NCBI GenBank assembly: GCA_021772215.1
Contig: JAJFMK010000112.1
Coordinates: forward strand, 1 to 12,462
Direction: 5' to 3'
Origin: Chlamydiota bacterium
Lineage (GTDB): Bacteria > Chlamydiota > Chlamydiia > Chlamydiales > JAJFMK01
DNA length: 12,462 nt
Shown here: positions 1 through 6,434 of the stretch, one piece after another
Position numbering within the stretch: the first letter of the stretch is position 1
Layout of the letters: each line of letters starts with the position of its first letter
Position numbers and translations under genes: made by a program
Notes under the pieces: generated by a model
The model's input: only the letters and a program-made list of their open reading frames with translations
Databases searched by the model: none
Told to the model about the DNA's origin: nothing

Positions 1-810
1 GGGCTTAACCAGAGCAGCTCATCGATGGGCATTCCGGAAGACTTTGTGAAGCATACGCTTTCCATTCCCTTTAACGATTTTGAGGCGCTCGAAGAGACCT
101 TCAAAAAGTTTGGCTCACAGATCGCCGGCCTCATCATGGAACCTATTGCAGCCAATATGGGCATTGTACCACCTCAAAAGGGCTTTTTAGAAAAGGCAAG
201 AGAGCTAACCCAAAAACATGGCGCGCTTCTCATATTTGATGAGGTGATCACTGGCTTTAGGGTCTCTCTTGGCGGCGCACAAGAGCTCTACAATGTCAAA
301 CCCGACCTCACCTGCCTTGGCAAAATTGTCGGTGGCGGCTTCCCGGCAGCAGCCTTTGGCGGCCGCGCCGATGTCATGTCTGTCTTAAGCCCACTTGGCG
401 GCGTCTACCAAGCAGGAACGCTCTCCGGCAACCCCGTTGCCATGCATGCCGGACTCACAACCCTCAAGCTGATCCAGCGCCCCGGCCTCTACCTAGAGCT
501 CGAACAAAAGGCGCAGACTATCACCGCTCCGATCCAAGAGGCAATTAAAGGGAAAAATATTACTTTAAACCGCGTCGGCACCATCTTTACCCTCTTTTTC
601 GGAGTCAATTCTGTGAACTCCTTCGATGATGCCCTCAAAGCCGACACCGAACAGTACAAAGCCTTCTTTAACGCCCTTTTCGAAAGCGGCATCTACCCAC
701 CCCCTTCCGCCCACGAGGCGTGGTTCGTCTCCGCCGCCCACACCCTAGAAGACTTAAAAGAAACCTCCGAGCTAATTATTTGTAACGTACCTAATATCAG
801 TAGTTTATGA
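1..810 (+). CDS. hemL: Glutamate-1-semialdehyde 2,1-aminomutase, 5'-truncated by the window edge
   Basis: This PLP enzyme of the C5 tetrapyrrole pathway turns glutamate-1-semialdehyde into 5-aminolevulinate in the cytoplasm. The frame is open from base 1, so the ATG at 25 is internal and the true start lies upstream. Visible family motifs are LIFDEVITGFR, then CLGKIVGGGFP, whose lysine (codon 322-324) is the expected Schiff-base lysine, then GTLSGNPVAMHAGL. By comparison with the E. coli enzyme (426 residues, PLP lysine 265) about 157 residues are missing; the 269 visible ones complete the expected length, and the C-terminus looks intact. No obvious terminator follows. A decayed copy of its internal GTLSGNP region lies about 0.95 kb downstream. 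Assignment is firm. Confidence 0.95.
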   Translation, partial: GLNQSSSSMGIPEDFVKHTLSIPFNDFEALEETFKKFGSQIAGLIMEPIAANMGIVPPQKGFLEKARELTQKHGALLIFDEVITGFRVSLGGAQELYNVKPDLTCLGKIVGGGFPAAAFGGRADVMSVLSPLGGVYQAGTLSGNPVAMHAGLTTLKLIQRPGLYLELEQKAQTITAPIQEAIKGKNITLNRVGTIFTLFFGVNSVNSFDDALKADTEQYKAFFNALFESGIYPPPSAHEAWFVSAAHTLEDLKETSELIICNVPNISSL

Positions 811-941
811 CATACCTCAAAGCTATCGACCTATTTTACCCTACACCTTCGAGAAACTAACTAACTGTTAATTAACTTACTTTTTATGAAAAAATTCTTG
901 ATAATTATTTCAATAACATAATTTCTCTATAACGAAAAAAA

Positions 942-947
942 AAGGAG
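942..947 (+). promoter_or_regulatory. Strong Shine-Dalgarno AAGGAG
   Basis: A full AAGGAG lies 7 nt before the ATG at 955, inside an A-rich run. It fixes the start of the 109-residue membrane protein. The 130 bases upstream are AT-rich and contain a TTGATA (898-903) and a CATAAT (917-922), but these are not spaced like a canonical promoter, so no promoter is called. Confidence 0.75.
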
Positions 948-954
948 TTAAAAA

Positions 955-1284
955 ATGATTGGTGTTAATTTCCTCTCATATGCGAAATATGGTGCCACTG
1001 CCGGCGCAGTTTTAGGGGTCGGGCTCGGTATTAGAGAAAAAATTAAAGAACAAACCCCTAAGCAAAGCGGTGGCATGGTTAATTTTAATGTTTCTCCTAT
1101 AATTCCACCTGTTTGTATTGCAGCAGGAGCTATTACCTTTGGAGCCGCTCAAATCGCCTACCCTTATGCATCAAGTGCAGCTCGTGCTACCGGATCAACA
1201 ATCTATTCTCTAATCAAAGTCCCTAGCTCAACTACTATCATCTTTGCATCCCTCGCTTTTTCCATTCTCTTAGCAACTAAATAA
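955..1284 (+). CDS. Small hydrophobic membrane protein of unknown function (109 aa)
   Basis: I do not recognise the family. The protein has three hydrophobic stretches: a glycine/alanine-rich one near residues 12-27, a second near 47-68 that starts after a PIIPP turn, and a third near 88-107 at the extreme C-terminus. A short charged segment (REKIKEQTPKQ) separates the first from the rest. It is therefore probably an integral membrane protein with little soluble mass. The start is well supported by an AAGGAG 7 nt upstream. It is flanked by AT-rich non-coding DNA and followed by the hemL remnant, which suggests an accessory locus. If the host is chlamydial, an inclusion-membrane-type protein is possible, but no secretion signal was identified, so that is only a guess. 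Confidence 0.7.
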   Translation: MIGVNFLSYAKYGATAGAVLGVGLGIREKIKEQTPKQSGGMVNFNVSPIIPPVCIAAGAITFGAAQIAYPYASSAARATGSTIYSLIKVPSSTTIIFASLAFSILLATK

Positions 1285-1303
1285 CTCTGAGACCTCTTCA
1301 AAC

Positions 1304-1345
1304 CTAAGAGACTTCCCTATATGAGCAGATTCGTTGGTCTCTTAG
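1304..1345 (+). repeat. 9-bp perfect inverted repeat ending inside the hemL remnant
   Basis: CTAAGAGAC (1304-1312) is the exact reverse complement of GTCTCTTAG (1337-1345), with a 24-nt loop. A third related copy, CTCTTAG, lies at 1267-1273 in the end of the preceding gene and could pair with 1304-1310 instead. It has no T-run, so it is not a classic terminator. The right arm overlaps the left end of the hemL fragment at 1341, so it may mark a recombination junction. Confidence 0.45.
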
Positions 1346-1417
1346 CGGTGTGTATCAGGCAGGAACGCTCTTTGGCAACCCCGTTGCGATGCATACAAGG
1401 CTAACGGCCCTCAAGCT
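1341..1417 (+). pseudogene. Decayed internal fragment of hemL
   Basis: This 77-bp segment aligns without gaps to 394-470 of the hemL gene in the same window; by hand count 62 of 77 bases match. Its translation LSGVYQAGTLFGNPVAMH follows hemL's LGGVYQAGTLSGNPVAMH. Similarity stops abruptly on both sides, and the frame runs on into unrelated sequence (stop near 1532) with no family motifs. It lacks the PLP lysine and all other catalytic parts, so it cannot be functional. Because several substitutions change codons (S to F, G to R), it looks like an old partial duplication or gene-conversion scar, not a recent copy. Confidence 0.85.
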
Positions 1418-1419
1418 AA

Positions 1420-1542
1420 ACTCTGAGAAAAGACCTAGAATACCACGGTACAAACAGCGATGGTCTTGTCTACCTGGGAGAAAGTTATTTTTTAAATGCC
1501 ACCAATTCAAAAGTATGGATATTAAATCCTGACAACTTTATA
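1420..1542 (+). pseudogene. Start-less open stretch in frame with the following gene
   Basis: After a TAA at 1417-1419, right where hemL similarity ends, the frame is open and reads straight into the next gene. It encodes 41 codons including NSDGLVYLGESYFLNATN and KVWILNPDNF, which look like ordinary protein composition, yet contain no ATG or GTG start before 1543. It may be the 5'-truncated part of a once longer gene whose front was replaced by the hemL fragment. It could also be chance. Confidence 0.35.
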
Positions 1543-1566
1543 ATGAGCCATTTAGCCAGGAGATTT

Positions 1567-1962
1567 ATGATTACATTTAATGAATTCAAACAACGAGTTA
1601 ACAGCATCGAGTATGGCTTTCACAACCCCGAGTCGGCTGTTGTGCTGGTCCCATTTCTTTCCACTGTTGTCAAAATCATCCGTACAAACAACCTAAGAGA
1701 GAAAGCCCCAAAGAAAACAGACCCTCAGCCTATTGGAAAAGTATTGGATTTTCATAAAGAGGCGGATCGATTCACATATTGGCACTTTGCTGGGGCTTTT
1801 ATTAAGTTCATAGCCTTACGCATCTTATTTACCCCACCAAGCCTCATTGCAGGAGCCATTGCTCTCAGCTGTCTTTACGAGGTGATAACCCTTATTAATA
1901 CACATAACGAGTTTGGCACCACAGCTGGGGATGCCAGAGGCTCCTGGGCACTAAAATCTTAA
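1567..1962 (+). CDS. Putative membrane protein of unknown function (131 aa)
   Basis: I do not recognise the family. I choose the ATG at 1567 because an AGGAG (1558-1562) sits 4 nt before it. The in-frame ATG at 1543 would add 8 residues but has no Shine-Dalgarno sequence. The N-terminal part (MITFNEFKQRVNSIEYG) is polar, followed by a modest hydrophobic patch (SAVVLVPFLSTVVKII). A basic linker comes next, then one long hydrophobic block of about 37 residues broken by TPPS, which would fit a membrane hairpin. The C-terminal tail is short and polar. It lies in the accessory stretch directly downstream of the hemL fragment, and the reading frame stays open upstream to 1420, so the gene may be a truncated descendant of a longer one. 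Confidence 0.6.
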   Translation: MITFNEFKQRVNSIEYGFHNPESAVVLVPFLSTVVKIIRTNNLREKAPKKTDPQPIGKVLDFHKEADRFTYWHFAGAFIKFIALRILFTPPSLIAGAIALSCLYEVITLINTHNEFGTTAGDARGSWALKS

Positions 1963-2030
1963 TATAAAAGATTCTCTAACATCGATCTTATCTTCTAAAA
2001 AACTAGCTTCATGTGATAAAATATTTATCC

Positions 2031-2606
2031 ATGAAGTACCTTTACTCTTTGTTACTAATTCCATGTGTAATTTTTTCTTTTAATTACACAACCTCATCTA
2101 ACCATGAACAGATTAGCGTTCAAAACGCCCTGGAGATGGTCTTGGCACTGCCGGAAACGGCTGCTCTTTGGAAGGAGATCCAGAGCGAGGGCCCCGTTCG
2201 GGTGATCGCTGTATCTAGCCCCTTCCAGTTTGAAGCTGTTTGGGAGGGCGAAGCCCGCGTCATCTTGGTGAACTTGGGAATGGCTCGTTCTAAAGCATCG
2301 ATTATCTCCTCCATTCTATTTGAGATGCAAAATGCGAAAGGCAACAGAAAACTCACCTCTCTTTACAGCGCCGCGCGCTGGAATCAGATGAGTCTTGATC
2401 AGTTTGCTACTGAAATCGAGCAGTTCGAATATGAGAATCTTATCAACGCTGAAAGGCTCCTAAAACAGGGGCAAGGCCGCGGCATCTATCCAAGGGAGTG
2501 CTTCCTACCCCATTTCGTCAACTTTAGCGATTATCTTCACACACAAGAGATCACCGGCCACACCGCCTACCATCGCGACACGTATAAAGCATTGCAACAG
2601 AGCTAA
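2031..2606 (+). CDS. Putative exported protein of unknown function (191 aa)
   Basis: The N-terminus (MKYLYSLLLIPCVIFSF) is a short basic residue followed by a hydrophobic core, typical of a Sec signal peptide with cleavage likely near residues 17-22. I prefer ATG 2031 over the in-frame GTG at 2013, which would put six residues before this signal; neither has a clear Shine-Dalgarno sequence. The mature part is soluble: a beta-like segment (VRVIAVSSPFQFEAVW), a helix (ARSKASIISSILFEMQNA), a second helix rich in glutamate and glutamine, and a histidine-containing C-terminus (GHTAYHRDTYKAL). The order of strand, ISSILFEMQNA helix and E-rich helix faintly recalls zincin-like effector folds without the HExxH metal site, but this is speculation. 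It converges on the minus-strand gene 35 nt downstream. Confidence 0.65.
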   Translation: MKYLYSLLLIPCVIFSFNYTTSSNHEQISVQNALEMVLALPETAALWKEIQSEGPVRVIAVSSPFQFEAVWEGEARVILVNLGMARSKASIISSILFEMQNAKGNRKLTSLYSAARWNQMSLDQFATEIEQFEYENLINAERLLKQGQGRGIYPRECFLPHFVNFSDYLHTQEITGHTAYHRDTYKALQQS

Positions 2607-2641
2607 AGATTCTCGATAACAATAAAGAGTGATCCAAAACT

Positions 2642-3679
2642 TTATGATTTATCTTTGAGAGATCTCTTCAATTTCCGGAACACCTGCCCTGCAACTTTCA
2701 TAAGTACCTGTGCTTCTTCTCTGGTCTCTTTCCTAGCTAGCATTCTATCCAAATCTACATTCTTCATTTCTACTAAGCGTGTTAACTCTTCTGAAATTGT
2801 ATCATCCGTTAAACGAACAGTTGCCAAGAGAGCTACGGAATCCCTTTTCATAAAAAAGTAAGAAACCATAGCATCACCAAGGCCTATCCCATCCTTTGTT
2901 CGAGGAATAATATCTTCTGATAAGGGAGTAATCGATTTAACAAAATCTTCACCATAAAAGTCTGATCTTAAAAACCAAGTAAAGGGGAGTCCTTCTCCCT
3001 TTTCTTTATTGCAATTTCCACACATTCCCACAATATTTCGAGAATCAAATAGGTGCACTTCCCATGCTATCCGGTTTAACACATTTTTTTTCCCTTTACT
3101 GTCTTTTGTTTTGAGAGAATCTGGAAAAAATTTAAGGGATAACTTACGAAGTCTCTCCCAGATGATAGAGGAGGGAAAAACATGCTCCCCTTGTAGATCA
3201 TTTTTATCAACCCAATGCCCACCAAAGCAAAGGACTAATTTATGATTGTTTCTCTTTTCAGCAGTTGCATGATAACCAGTGCCCTCTTGAGCTTGAAGAA
3301 AAAATGCTTTAGCGAAAGCAATCTGTTTAGCAAGCAATACTATATTTTCGCAAAATACATTCCCACCAGGACGCGCTTTCACGTCTCTTTTGGCCGTATC
3401 TTTATGCTTATCTTCTAAACTCTGTTGATATTTTGAGCTCTCAGTTACACCAAACAAATATTGTGGGTGAACTGTTGGAATCAGCGCAAGATCTCCGTTA
3501 AATTTTGTCACCGCAATTTCTTTAGTGGTGTCTTCAACCTTTTTAGAGAGCTTCGTAGCTTCAGAAGTAGCTCCTAGTTGTACTTTCCGCATCTCCTGCC
3601 CTTCAAAGGGCTTTTTCTTACCCTGAGGGATCATTTCCCCGAAGTTGACATAGATCTGTTCAAACGAGACTGTTGCCAT
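2642..3679 (-). CDS. Orphan protein with HNH-endonuclease-like motif (345 aa)
   Basis: The centre carries a recognisable HNH-type pattern: GEHVFPSS (E165, H166, P169), then N215, then the zinc knuckle CGNCNKEKG (C220, C223, N224, K227, G228). In HNH nucleases the first H is the general base, and the N and last H/N bind metal; the paired cysteines resemble the structural zinc site, with only one CxxC visible. The spacing H166 to N215 (49 residues) is longer than usual. Residues 1-105 are polar, lysine-rich and unlike any family I know; the C-terminal ~60 residues are charged and helical. An AGGGG (3685-3689) lies 5 nt before the start. It stands alone, divergent from the nfeD operon, and is more AT-rich than its neighbours, suggesting acquisition. 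Possible roles are defence nuclease, effector or homing-type enzyme. None is shown by the sequence. Confidence 0.65.
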   Translation of the reverse strand: MATVSFEQIYVNFGEMIPQGKKKPFEGQEMRKVQLGATSEATKLSKKVEDTTKEIAVTKFNGDLALIPTVHPQYLFGVTESSKYQQSLEDKHKDTAKRDVKARPGGNVFCENIVLLAKQIAFAKAFFLQAQEGTGYHATAEKRNNHKLVLCFGGHWVDKNDLQGEHVFPSSIIWERLRKLSLKFFPDSLKTKDSKGKKNVLNRIAWEVHLFDSRNIVGMCGNCNKEKGEGLPFTWFLRSDFYGEDFVKSITPLSEDIIPRTKDGIGLGDAMVSYFFMKRDSVALLATVRLTDDTISEELTRLVEMKNVDLDRMLARKETREEAQVLMKVAGQVFRKLKRSLKDKS

Positions 3680-3684
3680 TATTT

Positions 3685-3689
3685 CCCCT
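3685..3689 (-). promoter_or_regulatory. Shine-Dalgarno of the HNH-like gene
   Basis: Read on the minus strand this is AGGGG, 5 nt before the ATG at 3679-3677. It supports that start codon for the 345-residue protein. Confidence 0.6.
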
Positions 3690-3715
3690 AAAATATCATT
3701 AACCAGATAACTTAT

Positions 3716-3727
3716 AGATAGCTATCT
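3716..3727. promoter_or_regulatory. 12-bp perfect palindrome in the divergent intergenic region
   Basis: AGATAGCTATCT is its own reverse complement and lies 37 bp upstream of the minus-strand HNH-like start and 135 bp upstream of the plus-strand NfeD start. On the minus strand the adjoining TATAAG (3711-3716) could be a -10 box. A regulator binding site is plausible, but one short palindrome in AT-rich DNA may be chance. No clear promoter for the NfeD operon was seen in the rest of 3680-3861. Confidence 0.35.
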
Positions 3728-3861
3728 TATCATCTTTCTATTTGAGTTGGAAATAAAAAAGCAGTTCCCTCTAATTTCATAAGGAAAATCAAATCGATAG
3801 CACTTCATCACAGGAAATCTTTGTAGACGATTCATTCATCTTTTTGTTATGACTCTTAATC

Positions 3862-5958
3862 ATGAGAATTCTGCTTTGCCTCTGCTTATCTTTTATTTCT
3901 CCTTTAGGAGCTAAACCGCTTTTTTTGGAGATTGAGGGCTATCTTTCGAGAGCCACAGCCGAAGAGGCGATGCGCGAGATTGATAGTTTCTCCGATGAGA
4001 AAATCGTCACAATTATCCGTAGTGACGAGGGTGATCTAAATGCCGCTTTTGCTTTGGGGCGCGCCCTAGCAAGTTGGAAAGAGAAAAACACCCAAGGAGA
4101 CCTAGTCATCTACATTGATGAAAAGGCTTTAGGACCTGCGGCAATCCTCCCCTTCCTAGCAAACAGCCTCTACCACTCAAACTTTGTCTCTTGGGGTGAC
4201 ATCCACTTCGAAGACGAGGAGGATATGCCCAAAAACCTCCTCATCTCACAGCTGACAAGCCTTATTAGTCCTCAAGAGAAGCAGTTGCTTCAGACAGCTA
4301 AAGAGATGGCCGGCGAGAGCGACCTTATTTTAAACCGCTACCAGATCGACCAGTTTGCCATCAGCGAAGGAACACTCACCAAAGAGGCATTTAAGAAGCA
4401 GTTCGACATTGAAGAAAAGCCCCCTTCAATTCAAACAGTCAACGAAGAGGCGTACGACCTCCCCCTCGATAAGCAGCTTGCCGACGCCATTACCTATAGT
4501 CCTGATGGCAAAAATCTGATCGGCTATCTTAAAATAGATGATAAAAAAACCAGCATCAACCAGGGAACTTGGCTCTATATCACGAAAGCAATTGAAGTGT
4601 TCAAAGAGAAAAGGCCGATCTTTGTCATCTTAGAGCTCGACACTCCCGGCGGCGAAGTCTACGCGGCGCAAAAAATTAGCGACGCGCTCAAAGAGCTCGA
4701 CACACAAGAGGGCATCCCCGTCATCAGCTTTATTAACAACTGGGCGATCTCTGCCGGCGCCATGATCGCCTACTCAACCCGCTTTATCACCATTGCCAAA
4801 GATGCCGCCATGGGCGCTGCCGAGCCGATCCAGCAGGTGGCCACATCACAAGAGACTCAGGTAGCTTCAGAAAAAGTTAACTCTGCCATCCGCGCCGACT
4901 TTGCTAACCGCGCCGCCTTTTTTGGCAGAAACCCTTCCCTAGCAGAAGCGATGGTGGATAAAGATATTATATTAGTTAAACGGGACGGTGAAATAGTCAA
5001 GCTGACGAATGAAGATCAGATCCGCTCATCTGATCAGGTGATCACCCAAAAGGGAAAGCTTTTGACTTTGAGCGCGCAGGAGATGATGAATTTAGGTGTC
5101 GCAGACATCCTACTTGATCCTCAAAAGCTAACTCCCATCACTAAAAAAGAGCAGGAAAAAAATCGCTGGCCCTTTAGCAAAACTCTTCTCTCTACATACC
5201 CCTTCTTTGCGAAATTTAAGGAAGCTGAAGTTATCGGCTATGAGGTCGATGCGAGAACGCGCTTTTTTCAATTTCTCATGACACCGATGGTCTCATCACT
5301 GCTCTTTTTGGGGTTGATGATCGGCTTCTATATGGAGCTCTCCACGCCAGGGTTTGGCTTTGCGGGATCTGTCGGTACCATCTGCCTCATTTTAATCGTC
5401 CTCTCCAGCTTTGCGCTTGAAATAGGAAGCTGGCTGGAGCTGCTCTTGATGGCCATTGGCCTGGCCCTGTTTTTAATCGACCTCTTTGTGATCCCCTCTT
5501 TTGGCCTTTTGGGGTCCGTAGGTGTGATCGCCTTTATCGCCGGCCTTGTGGGGCTGATGGTTCCCGGCTTAGAAGATGTCGACTATTCATTTGACACAGG
5601 CGCTCTCAATGAGGTGGGAATGGAGGTGTTACGACGCCTCGCCTGGCTAGGGGGAGCGCTGATTGTAGGATTGATTTCTATTGCTCTGCTCGCTAAATAT
5701 GTGATGCCCTCCTTTAAACCGTTCCGCAGGCTCGTCTCTGATGGAGAGCAGAGCGGCTACAGCGCCGGCGAGTCAAGTGATACGATGCCGACTGTGGGTA
5801 AAGAGGGCGTTGTTATCGCCCCTTTGCGCCCCGCAGGCCGTGTCCTTATCGAGGGGCGAAACATCGACGCCATGAGTGTGGGATCGTTTATTGAAAAGGG
5901 AGAAAAGGTGAGAGTAGCTAGAATCGAAGGAAGCCGTCTCTTTGTGAGGAAAATTTAA
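3862..5958 (+). CDS. NfeD-type ClpP-class membrane serine protease with an extra N-terminal domain (698 aa)
   Basis: This is a long NfeD1b-type protein. Residues 1-18 form a signal peptide (MRILLCLCLSFISPLGA). Residues ~240-400 are the ClpP/SppA-like protease domain: LELDTPGGEV (258-266), then NWAISAGAMIAY with the probable nucleophile S297, then GAAEPI, all typical of NfeD. The partner lysine is not certain; the one in SEKVNSA is a candidate. Residues ~472-575 carry four to five membrane segments. Residues ~642-698 form the OB-fold NfeD domain that binds flotillin-like proteins in related systems. Residues ~20-190 are additional and look like a second, degenerate ClpP-type fold lacking the serine. 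The family usually has roughly 430-500 residues. No Shine-Dalgarno precedes ATG 3862. The stop overlaps the next start (TAATG). It heads the operon with the short NfeD and floA. Confidence 0.9.
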   Translation: MRILLCLCLSFISPLGAKPLFLEIEGYLSRATAEEAMREIDSFSDEKIVTIIRSDEGDLNAAFALGRALASWKEKNTQGDLVIYIDEKALGPAAILPFLANSLYHSNFVSWGDIHFEDEEDMPKNLLISQLTSLISPQEKQLLQTAKEMAGESDLILNRYQIDQFAISEGTLTKEAFKKQFDIEEKPPSIQTVNEEAYDLPLDKQLADAITYSPDGKNLIGYLKIDDKKTSINQGTWLYITKAIEVFKEKRPIFVILELDTPGGEVYAAQKISDALKELDTQEGIPVISFINNWAISAGAMIAYSTRFITIAKDAAMGAAEPIQQVATSQETQVASEKVNSAIRADFANRAAFFGRNPSLAEAMVDKDIILVKRDGEIVKLTNEDQIRSSDQVITQKGKLLTLSAQEMMNLGVADILLDPQKLTPITKKEQEKNRWPFSKTLLSTYPFFAKFKEAEVIGYEVDARTRFFQFLMTPMVSSLLFLGLMIGFYMELSTPGFGFAGSVGTICLILIVLSSFALEIGSWLELLLMAIGLALFLIDLFVIPSFGLLGSVGVIAFIAGLVGLMVPGLEDVDYSFDTGALNEVGMEVLRRLAWLGGALIVGLISIALLAKYVMPSFKPFRRLVSDGEQSGYSAGESSDTMPTVGKEGVVIAPLRPAGRVLIEGRNIDAMSVGSFIEKGEKVRVARIEGSRLFVRKI

Positions 5959-6434
5959 TGGAGCATTTTTGGAATCCCTATCTCCTCCTATTTTTGGGAC
6001 TTACGATGATCTTCATTGAGTTCTTTGTGCCAGGTGGCGTCCTAGGTGCCGCAGGCGGCGTTGTTCTCCTCTTAAGTATTATCGCATTTTGGTCTGCCGG
6101 CTACTCCCCTCTCGCCACTTTAGTTTACTTTTTCGTCGTGATCACACTGTTGATCACCCTAATCCGCTTTGCCCTCTGGCGCATCAATCGAACCGGCAGC
6201 AAAAATAGCATCTTACTGCGCGATGACCAGAGCGGCTATGTCGCCTCGACCTACGACCTTGAGATGGTCGGCAAAGAGGGCGTATGCGGCACAGATCTCA
6301 AGCCTGCAGGGAAAATACTCATCGAAGGGGTCGAATATCAGGCCGTCAGCGAGATGGGTTATATAAAAAAAGGAACAGAGATCCTCGTCCTCAGGGGCGA
6401 AGGAGCACACCTCATCGTTAAGGAGAAGAGTTAA
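5958..6434 (+). CDS. Short NfeD family protein (158 aa)
   Basis: This protein has no protease domain. Residues ~8-72 hold three hydrophobic segments with the NfeD-like FFVPGGVLGAAGG turn. Residues ~98-157 form an OB-fold domain beginning MVGKEGVCGTDLKPAGKILI. That domain closely parallels the C-terminus of the preceding gene (TVGKEGVVIAPLRPAGRVLI), and both are preceded by a QSGY motif, so the two arose by duplication. TGAGGA (5945-5950) lies 7 nt before the ATG, which shares its A with the upstream stop; translation is probably coupled. Short NfeD proteins are thought to bind flotillin/stomatin partners at the membrane, here the FloA encoded next. Function beyond that is inference. Confidence 0.88.
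   Translation: MEHFWNPYLLLFLGLTMIFIEFFVPGGVLGAAGGVVLLLSIIAFWSAGYSPLATLVYFFVVITLLITLIRFALWRINRTGSKNSILLRDDQSGYVASTYDLEMVGKEGVCGTDLKPAGKILIEGVEYQAVSEMGYIKKGTEILVLRGEGAHLIVKEKS
6420..6425 (+). promoter_or_regulatory. Strong internal Shine-Dalgarno for floA
   Basis: AAGGAG lies 8 nt before the floA ATG at 6434, within the end of the short NfeD gene. It suggests that FloA gets efficient independent initiation in addition to coupling through the TAATG overlap. Confidence 0.65.

Noticed and set aside
1350..1532. A 60-residue gene at the hemL-like fragment
   Set aside because: Only the first ~22 residues resemble hemL, and the rest is arginine/lysine-rich nonsense-like sequence; no ribosome-binding site. 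Better described as a pseudogene fragment.
1285..1545. Insertion sequence or miniature transposon between the orphan genes
   Set aside because: There is a 9-bp inverted repeat but no transposase remnant, no target-site duplication and no paired terminal repeats around a unit.
2013..2030. GTG start six codons upstream for the exported protein
   Set aside because: No Shine-Dalgarno, and the ATG at 2031 places a basic residue and hydrophobic core exactly as in a signal peptide.
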